Below are positions 1-5,651 of a stretch of DNA of 13,203 nt, in pieces. Each line of letters opens with the position of its first letter. Position 1 is the stretch's first letter. The position numbers and the translations under genes are program-made. Under the pieces are notes generated by a model. The model was not told where the DNA came from. It saw nothing but the letters and a program-made list of their open reading frames with translations, and searched no databases. The stretch is from positions 1 through 13,203 of the forward strand of contig CALELC010000696.1 in NCBI GenBank assembly GCA_937904535.1. Direction: 5' to 3'. Source of the stretch: an uncultured Planctomycetaceae bacterium (lineage in GTDB: Bacteria > Planctomycetota > Planctomycetia > Pirellulales > Pirellulaceae).

Positions 1-732
1 GAGCGCGTCCCACATCTGCCGCAGTTGCGCCGCCATCGACTGCACGGCCCGCCCCAGCCGTCCCAGCTCATCATCAGGATTGACCGGCAGGTCGCTGCTG
101 AAGTCCCCTTGAGCAATCGCATCCACCTGCCGCTGCAAACGCGTGATCCTGCCGATCAACCGTCCGGCCAATAACAGCGTCACCGAGCTGAGCAACACAA
201 TGGTCGACAGGCCCGTGACCAGCGGGGCGGCAGCGGCCTGCAGTCGAGCGTTTCGCCACTGAGTGTCATCAAAGAGGACCACGACGTCGTGAATCGGGAT
301 CTCAGCCCCACGCCGGCCGGTCGGTGTGCGACGAAATCGCATTGCCTGATAAACACGCTGAGCATGATCCAGTCGCGCGGGTGCGGCGTTCTCACTGGTG
401 AGATCAGCGGGCAGGCGTCCCAAGCGCTCGGCCAGTTGGCTGCGCTCGGATGCTGAGAGCGTCAGAGTGCTGTCGACGATTTGGCCGTCCGGGCCGAGCG
501 TGATCCACTGTGCAGAGGTCAATTCGCTCAGCGACGTCAGCACACTGCGGGTCAGCGGAAACTGACTGCTTTCGAGCGATCGCCGGATGGCAGAAAATCG
601 CTGCTGAAGCTGCTGAGCCGCGGCACGATCGGCTAACCAGTAAGACGCCGCCGCAACCAACGAAGCAGCCGCCACCGCAGCCAGCAACAGGGGCAAAACC
701 AAACGGCTGGTGAGCGATCGAAAATGGGGCAT
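1..732 (-). CDS. HAMP-domain sensor protein, probably a sensor histidine kinase (N-terminal 244 residues, 3' truncated by window edge)
   Basis: The minus strand reads open from an ATG at 732 to the window edge. Residues about 9-34 form a first membrane segment (LVLPLLLAAVAAASLVAAAS), residues about 35-165 an extracytoplasmic sensor region with no family I recognise, and residues about 168-190 a second membrane segment. A HAMP linker follows at about 191-243, with the typical pattern (RLIGRITRLQRQVDAIAQGD, then the conserved DDELGRLGRAVQSM). This TM-sensor-TM-HAMP layout is standard for sensor histidine kinases; the kinase core would lie beyond the left edge and is not seen, so a chemoreceptor or cyclase output cannot be excluded. 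No convincing Shine-Dalgarno site precedes the ATG, which is common in planctomycetes. The gene is divergent from the DUF1559 gene. The long open frame plus recognisable HAMP makes the coding call firm. Confidence 0.82.
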   Translation of the reverse strand, partial: MPHFRSLTSRLVLPLLLAAVAAASLVAAASYWLADRAAAQQLQQRFSAIRRSLESSQFPLTRSVLTSLSELTSAQWITLGPDGQIVDSTLTLSASERSQLAERLGRLPADLTSENAAPARLDHAQRVYQAMRFRRTPTGRRGAEIPIHDVVVLFDDTQWRNARLQAAAAPLVTGLSTIVLLSSVTLLLAGRLIGRITRLQRQVDAIAQGDFSSDLPVNPDDELGRLGRAVQSMAAQLRQMWDAL

Positions 733-1038
733 CACAAACTATCGAATCCGAACGCGCCTCGTCCTCGGCGTTCCCAACCAAGTCGTGGCGAGGACCAGCC
801 GACATCATACCCGCCGGGATCGCATCGAAACGATGTCTCTGCCGGTCGGCGAAACATTATGCACGAGCGGTGATTTTTCCGCCGTGGTATTCCGCATCAC
901 CGGTAACCGACTACAAAAATCGCGGTGATCAGTCAGGGAGTTCGCACCCTCCACCGCTGGCAACGAACACCTCCCACGATCAGTGGAATCCGCCCGCCAC
1001 ACTTCCCGCCCTGTCTCTGCACTTGGATATCGAACGCC
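733..1038. promoter_or_regulatory. Divergent intergenic region with three CGGTGAT copies
   Basis: This 306-base stretch separates the minus-strand sensor gene from the plus-strand DUF1559 gene and must hold promoters for both, if the TTG start at 1039 is right. The motif CGGTGAT occurs at 868-874 and 923-929 on the plus strand and inverted (ATCACCG) at 896-902, so start positions are 28 and 27 bases apart. The first and third copies share the 8-mer GCGGTGAT. The first and second form a perfect 7-base inverted repeat around a 21-base spacer. These could be regulator binding sites, but this is only a pattern. I could not pick out a convincing -35/-10 pair. The plus frame of the DUF1559 gene is open back to a GTG at 925, but that extension has no prepilin-like sense. 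Confidence 0.35.
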
Positions 1039-2076
1039 TTGAAGACGCAACATCGCCCGCCGCGAGCTGTAAGTGGATTCACCTTAGTAGAACTGCTGGT
1101 GGTGATCGCCATCATCGGTGTGATGGTGGGTTTGCTGTTGCCCGCGGTCCAGGCCGCTCGAGAAGCCGCTCGGCGGATGCAGTGCAAAAACAATCTCAAG
1201 CAGATTGCGTTAGCGGTGCACAACTACGAATCAAGCTTCACTCACTTCCCACCCTCGGCATCCATTCGGATGGTCGGTTCGATCAACACAAATGCATCCT
1301 GGTCGATCCATGGCCGAATCTTACCGTTCCTTGAACAAGGTGCGCTGGCCAATCAAGTCGACCTGTCACTCGCGTGGGATGACCAAGCGGCGATCAGCGG
1401 CTTGAAGCTGGCGGTGTATGCCTGTCCGAGCGACCCAAGCTCGGACAGGCCGCGTGATGTGAGTCCTAAGCTCGCCAGCCCGCTGTTTCCTACGACGTAC
1501 GGGTTCAATTTTGGGACCTGGATGGTCTACAACCCGGTCAGCGGGCAGATCGGTGATGGTGCCTTTGGACCGAACTCACGGATCGGATTTCAAGACTTCA
1601 CCGACGGCACCTCCAACACGCTGATGATCAGCGAAGTCAAAGCCTATCAGTACTACGGACGCAACGAGGCACCGATTGGCGGCACGGCGATACCGGATGC
1701 GTCGTTGGCCAGTGTGATCGCTCGGATTCCTACAAGTTTTGCTTGGTGCCGGCCCAACGGGCATACCGAATGGCCTGATGGCCGTGTGCATCATCAGGGC
1801 TTCACAACCGCGGCCGCTCCGAACAGCCGAGTGGCGTTGGCTGCCGGATCCGATCGCTGCCCGGCTGGAGCCGATATCGATTACACCTCTCAGCAAGAAG
1901 CGACCAGCGACTCGGTGGCAACGTTCGCGGTCATCACTTCCCGCAGCTATCACGCGGACACGGTCCAGGCGGCGCTGATCGACGGCTCGGTGCGGACTCA
2001 CAGCAGCAGCATCGACCTGCGGGCCTGGCGTGGGCTGGGGACGCGGTCCGGTGGTGAGGTAATGACAGCGGAGTGA
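1039..2076 (+). CDS. DUF1559 family protein with type IV prepilin N-terminal leader and H-x9-DG motif
   Basis: This is a DUF1559 (SBP_bac_10, PF07596) protein of 345 residues, a pseudopilin-like family greatly expanded in Planctomycetes whose exact role is not established. From a TTG at 1039 it begins MKTQHRPPRAVSG, a classic short basic prepilin leader. Cleavage is expected after Gly13, before FTLVELLVVIAIIGVMVGLLLPAVQAA, with the usual Glu at position +5 of the mature protein. The family block EAARRMQCKNNLKQIALAVHNYE follows. Near the C-terminus, His305 and Asp315-Gly316 make an exact H-x9-DG motif, then the usual SIDLRAWRGLGTRSGGEV ending. An open frame extends upstream to GTG 925, but adding 38 residues before the leader would be atypical, so TTG 1039 is preferred. 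The stop lies 175 bases before the hybrid kinase on the same strand, so co-transcription is possible. Expected location is the inner membrane, with the bulk outside. Confidence 0.93.
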   Translation: MKTQHRPPRAVSGFTLVELLVVIAIIGVMVGLLLPAVQAAREAARRMQCKNNLKQIALAVHNYESSFTHFPPSASIRMVGSINTNASWSIHGRILPFLEQGALANQVDLSLAWDDQAAISGLKLAVYACPSDPSSDRPRDVSPKLASPLFPTTYGFNFGTWMVYNPVSGQIGDGAFGPNSRIGFQDFTDGTSNTLMISEVKAYQYYGRNEAPIGGTAIPDASLASVIARIPTSFAWCRPNGHTEWPDGRVHHQGFTTAAAPNSRVALAAGSDRCPAGADIDYTSQQEATSDSVATFAVITSRSYHADTVQAALIDGSVRTHSSSIDLRAWRGLGTRSGGEVMTAE

Positions 2077-2131
2077 GGTTCGGGCAGGTGCCAGCGGTGG
2101 CTCAGTCCGGTTAACGTGGTGATAATGGGAG

Positions 2132-2196
2132 CGTCATGGTCGGTCGGTTGAGAGAACTCGATTGACGGCAGAGTGAGCGATCGCTCCGCCATGACG
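2132..2196. repeat. Inverted repeats upstream of the hybrid kinase gene
   Basis: CGTCATGG at 2132-2139 is matched perfectly by CCATGACG at 2189-2196. Within this span GAGCGATCGCTC at 2175-2186 is a perfect 12-base palindrome, ending 65 bases before the kinase start codon. GGAGCG at 2128-2133 could alternatively pair with CGCTCC at 2182-2187. The location between the DUF1559 stop and the kinase ATG suits an operator or an RNA structure in the leader. There is no T-tract, so an intrinsic terminator is unlikely. The GCGATCGC core is GC-rich and could arise by chance. Confidence 0.35.
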
Positions 2197-2251
2197 TCGA
2201 TCGTCTGCCGCCCGAAACGACCTTCACACCGCTCCAAGCCAATCGCACGCA

Positions 2252-4831
2252 ATGTCCGAGACTGACCTAGCGAAACGTGTTCGCCCGCCGACTCAGCTAG
2301 ACCGCTTTGCGTGGGAGTTTTTCCCACCGATCGCCGCGATCGTGCTGTTTGGCCTTTTGGCCTTTTACAATCTCCGCAACATTCGCCTCAACGAAGTCGA
2401 TACGGAGACGGCCAATCACGCCTTGGGTCTGATCGAGCAATTGCAGCGTGACTTGCTCAATGCGGAAACGGGTCAGCGCGGTTATCTGCTGACAGGCGAT
2501 CTTGACTATCTCGAGCCCTATTACCAGGCGCGAGGCAACTACCAGGAGCGAATCCGGGCCGCCGAAGCGCTGATCAAGTTGCCTGCCGCGGTAGAAACGC
2601 TCAAGCGTGTCGAGCAACTGACCGACGTGAAGTTCGCCCACTGGGCCGAGGCGCTACAAACCCGCGCCACGGAGGATCGCGAACAAGCGTTGGCTGTGCT
2701 CATGACCCAAGAGAACATGCTGACGACCGACGAGATCTTGCGGCAACTCGTGACCGTTCAGATGGCGGTCAAATCCGAAGTCGACGACAGTATCCAGCGC
2801 GGCTCATCGGCTTATTTCAATGCCTTGCTGACGTTTGCTGCCGCCTTAATCATGACGCTGGCCGCCACGATTTGGTCGCTGCTGCGCGTGGATCGTGAAC
2901 TGCAGCGGCGGCGGTTGAGTGAGCAATTGATTCGGCACCGAACCGGCCAGTTACAGCTATTTGCCGACGTCGTGGCACGCATCTTTTCGGCACGCGACAT
3001 CGAATCGATTACCGGCGTGGCGCTCAATGAGTTCCGCCAATTGCTCGGGGCCCGCGAGGCTCTGTTGCGTCTCTCCGACAATCAAGGCGTGCGTTACGAG
3101 CGGAGTGTGGTTGCCACCGATCACGAACAGCCGAGCGAAGAACACCTCAGCACCATCTTCGAATGGGTCGATCAAGTGTCCCATGGCGAGAGCACGTTCA
3201 TTCGCCGGCACAACGAAATCCATAACGATGAAGAGCAAACGCCCCCTGTACCAGCACTGCTCAACGATGAATCGCTAGACAGTGTGCTGTCGGCGCCGCT
3301 CCGCGACTCGGCGCAGCGGGAAATCGGTCGCATCGTGCTGATGGGCAAGTTCGGCGAAGACTTTACCGATCACGATCGCTTGCTGATTTCTCAGCTCGCG
3401 TACTCGGTCTCGGTGGCCATCGAGAATGCGAAATTGACGGCGGCGATGGAACATGAAGCCAACCGCAAGGATGAATTCCTCGCGATGCTCGGCCACGAAC
3501 TGCGTAATCCGCTCGCCGGGGTGCTCACCGGCGCTCAAGCGATGATGCAGCTCGATGGCAACGATCCCGACGCCGCAGGGCTGAAACAATCGATCTTGCG
3601 CCAGGCTCAGATGATGGGGCGAATCGTGGACGATCTGCTGGATGTTTCCCGAATCGCCCGCGGCAAGATCACGCTGGCCATCACCGAGTTGGATCTCAAA
3701 CACTTGGTGACGCAAACGGTCGACGACTACCGGCGGAATTATCCCGAACGTGAATTTCATGTCGAACTCGCCCCAGCGCGAGACACCTACTTTGTCTCGG
3801 GTGATCCGACACGGGTAGCCCAGTGCTTGTCCAACTTGCTGCACAACGCCTGTAAGTTCTCGCCCCCGGACAAACCGATCGTGGTGAAACTGGATGCGGA
3901 GACGCAAAGCCGTCCGATGGCCCGGATCGATGTGATCGATCAAGGCGTCGGACTGAGCCTCCAGGAGCAAAACATCGTTTGTGATCCTTTCCAGCAAACC
4001 CGCACCACGCTCGCTCGTTCCCAAGGCGGGCTGGGAATCGGTTTGACGCTGGTCAAAGGCTTGATCGAGATGCATGGCGGTCAATTATCGGTCACCAGTC
4101 CGGGCACGGGCTGCGGCAGCACGTTCTCCATCCGCCTTCCCCTGTGTATCCAAGCCGCCGTGGCGTCGCCAAATGTGGCTACACCACCAGCAGTCGCTGC
4201 AAAGGCGAGTAATCCGTCAGCAGCAGCTAGCCGACCAGCTTTAGAGGCGCGCCCGGCAGTTGATCCGCAGCCCGTCAAAGATACCGCTGGCACACAGGCA
4301 GTTGCCGTGGCGCCGGTCGCAGCGGCATCAAGCCCTGCAGGTACCGAAAGCAGTTCGGCTGGGGAGGCACGGCCAAACGAGCACACTCCAGAATCAGCCG
4401 CAGCGGAACCAGCGGAGGTCGAACTTGCCGAGACAAGTTCACCCCGCGCCGTTCAGCGGGTGCTGGTAATCGATGATCGCCTCGATGCGATCTTGCCGAT
4501 CCGCGTGATCCTTCGCAAAGCCGGACACGAAGTGTTCGAAGCTCACGATGGCCCCAGCGGAGTACAACTCGCACTCGATATCGCTCCCGACCTAATCCTG
4601 TGTGATATTGGATTGCCGGGCAAATGGAACGGGTATGACGTCGTCAACGAACTTCGCCAACACCCAACGACGCGCGACACCTACATCGTCGCGCTGAGCG
4701 GCTACAGCCAGCCCGCCGATCGCCAGCGGGCACAAGAAGCCGGTTTTGACTTGCATTTAGCCAAACCGATCGATGGTGCTCGGTTGCGTGAATTGATCCA
4801 GAGTCAGTACCGCCTCCAAACACCCAACTAG
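2252..4831 (+). CDS. CHASE3-GAF hybrid sensor histidine kinase with C-terminal receiver domain
   Basis: An 859-residue hybrid two-component sensor kinase in the inner membrane. Residues about 21-41 and 191-211 are membrane segments enclosing a CHASE3 sensor domain (signature LNAETGQRGYLLTGDLDYLEPY at about 69-90). A GAF domain spans about 240-396. The HisKA domain follows (KDEFLAMLGHELRNPL) with phospho-acceptor His415. The ATPase domain at about 515-630 has the N box (Asn532 in NLLHNACKF), G1 (DQGVGL, Asp563) and G2 (GGLGIGL, 592-598). A 104-residue Ala/Pro/Ser-rich linker (about 632-735) leads to a receiver domain with acidic Asp741-Asp742, phospho-acceptor Asp785 (CDIGLPG), Ser816 and Lys838 (LAKPID). 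All catalytic residues are intact. There is no DNA-binding output or HPt domain, so phosphate would pass to a partner outside this window. The ATG at 2252 has no strong Shine-Dalgarno site but sits just before the first membrane segment. Signal unknown. Confidence 0.95.
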   Translation: MSETDLAKRVRPPTQLDRFAWEFFPPIAAIVLFGLLAFYNLRNIRLNEVDTETANHALGLIEQLQRDLLNAETGQRGYLLTGDLDYLEPYYQARGNYQERIRAAEALIKLPAAVETLKRVEQLTDVKFAHWAEALQTRATEDREQALAVLMTQENMLTTDEILRQLVTVQMAVKSEVDDSIQRGSSAYFNALLTFAAALIMTLAATIWSLLRVDRELQRRRLSEQLIRHRTGQLQLFADVVARIFSARDIESITGVALNEFRQLLGAREALLRLSDNQGVRYERSVVATDHEQPSEEHLSTIFEWVDQVSHGESTFIRRHNEIHNDEEQTPPVPALLNDESLDSVLSAPLRDSAQREIGRIVLMGKFGEDFTDHDRLLISQLAYSVSVAIENAKLTAAMEHEANRKDEFLAMLGHELRNPLAGVLTGAQAMMQLDGNDPDAAGLKQSILRQAQMMGRIVDDLLDVSRIARGKITLAITELDLKHLVTQTVDDYRRNYPEREFHVELAPARDTYFVSGDPTRVAQCLSNLLHNACKFSPPDKPIVVKLDAETQSRPMARIDVIDQGVGLSLQEQNIVCDPFQQTRTTLARSQGGLGIGLTLVKGLIEMHGGQLSVTSPGTGCGSTFSIRLPLCIQAAVASPNVATPPAVAAKASNPSAAASRPALEARPAVDPQPVKDTAGTQAVAVAPVAAASSPAGTESSSAGEARPNEHTPESAAAEPAEVELAETSSPRAVQRVLVIDDRLDAILPIRVILRKAGHEVFEAHDGPSGVQLALDIAPDLILCDIGLPGKWNGYDVVNELRQHPTTRDTYIVALSGYSQPADRQRAQEAGFDLHLAKPIDGARLRELIQSQYRLQTPN

Positions 4832-4849
4832 ACCCGATTAGATCGGGTC
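4831..4849. terminator. Perfect hairpin spanning the two convergent stop codons
   Basis: GACCCGAT at 4831-4838 and ATCGGGTC at 4842-4849 form a perfect 8-base-pair stem with a 3-base loop. The last base of the kinase stop codon (TAG, 4829-4831) is the first base of the stem. The minus-strand stop codon of the DUF1328 gene (TAA, 4838-4840) covers one stem base and two loop bases, and the other stem arm encodes the last DUF1328 residues (RDPI). The symmetric hairpin between convergent genes suggests a bidirectional 3' end or mRNA-stabilising structure. No T-tract follows on either strand, so it is not a canonical intrinsic terminator. Confidence 0.5.
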
Positions 4850-5011
4850 GCGGCCCCGCATGCCACCGGTGATCAAGCTGATCACGAACAGCACAAGGAA
4901 CAGCACAAACAGAATTTGCGCGATACTGGATGCTCCAGCAGCAATGCCCCCAAAACCGAAGACCGCTGCAATGATCGCCAGAATGAAAAAAGCTACAGCC
5001 CAGGAAAGCAT
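4838..5011 (-). CDS. DUF1328 family small membrane protein (57 residues)
   Basis: A small hydrophobic protein of the DUF1328/UPF0391 family (PF07043). From Met at 5011 it begins MLSWAVAFFILAIIAAVFGFGG, followed by IAAGASSIAQILFVLFLVLF and a short polar tail MRGRDPI. This predicts two closely spaced membrane segments (about 3-24 and 28-48). The length and MLSWA start match the family norm, which is about 55-60 residues. A good Shine-Dalgarno site, GGGAG, ends 7 bases upstream of the ATG and fixes this start. The frame stays open upstream to an ATG at 5119, giving a possible 93-residue form, but the extra 36 residues are polar and not family-like. The biochemical function is unknown. The gene converges on the hybrid kinase with only 6 bases between stop codons and has a strong sigma-54 promoter candidate upstream, so expression is probably conditional. 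Confidence 0.88.
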   Translation of the reverse strand: MLSWAVAFFILAIIAAVFGFGGIAAGASSIAQILFVLFLVLFVISLITGGMRGRDPI

Positions 5012-5134
5012 GATTAATCTCCCATGCATCGAGGTGTTTTGTGAAGTGAATAACCGCGATTGGAAATCAACAGCACCCTCGGTGTCCGGTTTCCAAAACT
5101 GATCGCGGCCATCCGCCATTGCTCCCTGAGTATC

Positions 5135-5150
5135 GCAAGTAGTGTGCCAA
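5135..5150 (-). promoter_or_regulatory. Sigma-54 (RpoN) -24/-12 promoter of the DUF1328 gene
   Basis: On the minus strand the sequence TTGGCAC, five bases (ACTAC), then TTGC reads from 5150 to 5135. It matches the sigma-54 core TGGCAC-N5-TTGC at every conserved position, with exactly ten bases between the invariant GG and GC. The predicted start of transcription is about position 5123, giving a leader of roughly 110 bases before the ATG at 5011. Known sigma-54 promoters need an enhancer-binding ATPase bound 80-150 bases upstream. Palindromes occur at suitable distances (5176-5187 and 5207-5218). No such activator is encoded in this window. Confidence 0.8.
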
Positions 5151-5170
5151 GAACATTTGATTGCTGTTTC

Positions 5171-5218
5171 GAGCTGCTTTTAAAAGCCACCTCAGCTCAA
5201 CCAAAATGACATAAGTCA
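5171..5218. promoter_or_regulatory. Candidate enhancer (activator) sites upstream of the sigma-54 promoter
   Basis: GCTTTTAAAAGC at 5176-5187 is a perfect 12-base palindrome, overlapped by GAGCTG (5171-5176) and CAGCTC (5193-5198), which are inverted copies of each other. TGAC at 5207-5210 and GTCA at 5215-5218 form a second dyad with a 4-base centre. The palindrome centres lie about 58 and 90 bases upstream of the predicted start of transcription and are 31 bases apart, near three helical turns. The arrangement resembles paired enhancer sites for an NtrC-type activator, but the regulator is unknown. Confidence 0.4.
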
Positions 5219-5651
5219 CGCAACACTAAGGACTTAATTCGGCATAAATCAAGTCAATTCAATCTGTAGGATCTTGCGGATTCTGCCAATAAAGCGTTGA
5301 AATGCCGCTTGCGTTCCCACAGAACGGTGGCTTCACGTCGGATCGCAACCCACCGTAGCTTGCCCGAAAAGCGAACATGGCGGGTGATCATCCAGCAATC
5401 TTATATATGGGTCAGCTGGTAAGAGCTCGAAACACGATCCTCCAGCAGCCTCTAAGAACGCAAACGCCTCAAATATCAGGCCTGTGCCGCCAGGTGATTG
5501 GCTGCCAAGCCATTTGATATCCCAGTGCGGCGGAAATGCGATTTTAGGTTTTGCCGCCTAGGTCCACTCGGCTCAGGTGGCCTCCGGACGCTGCTTCCGC
5601 CACGACGCGGGGCCCAATGGAGCTACGCCCAGCGCAGCCGGGCCCGATGCA

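Larger units (their letters stand above)
5012..5651. other. Long intergenic region between DUF1328 and AsmA-like genes
   Basis: These 640 bases carry no gene I can support. The part nearest DUF1328 (5012-5220) holds the sigma-54 promoter and two palindromes, listed separately. The stretch 5220-5510 is more AT-rich than the flanking genes. It contains an inverted repeat, ACGGTGG at 5324-5330 with CCACCGT at 5350-5356, and a 39-codon minus-strand frame (5259-5378) without a ribosome site. Nearer the AsmA-like stop, GCGGC at 5527-5531 pairs with GCCGC at 5553-5557, but no T-tract follows. Plus-strand frames starting at 5498 and 5577 run into the antisense of the AsmA-like gene and look like GC-driven shadows. 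Confidence 0.6.

Noticed and set aside
925..1038. Longer DUF1559 start at GTG 925
   Set aside because: It would place 38 extra residues before a complete prepilin leader, which is not typical of the family.
3275..4084. 269-codon minus-strand open frame
   Set aside because: Fully antisense to the kinase core, whose motifs are unmistakable on the plus strand.
5259..5378. 39-codon minus-strand open frame in the long intergenic region
   Set aside because: No Shine-Dalgarno site, no membrane segment or motif; length is within chance expectation.
5400..5480. tRNA-like string (TCAGCTGGTAAGAGCT resembles a tRNA D-arm)
   Set aside because: No matching acceptor stem, anticodon arm or GGTTCGAATCC-type T-arm follows at the right distance.
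5527..5557. GCGGC/GCCGC hairpin as terminator of the AsmA-like gene
   Set aside because: Stem of only five pairs, a long loop, no T-tract, and about 95 bases beyond the stop codon.
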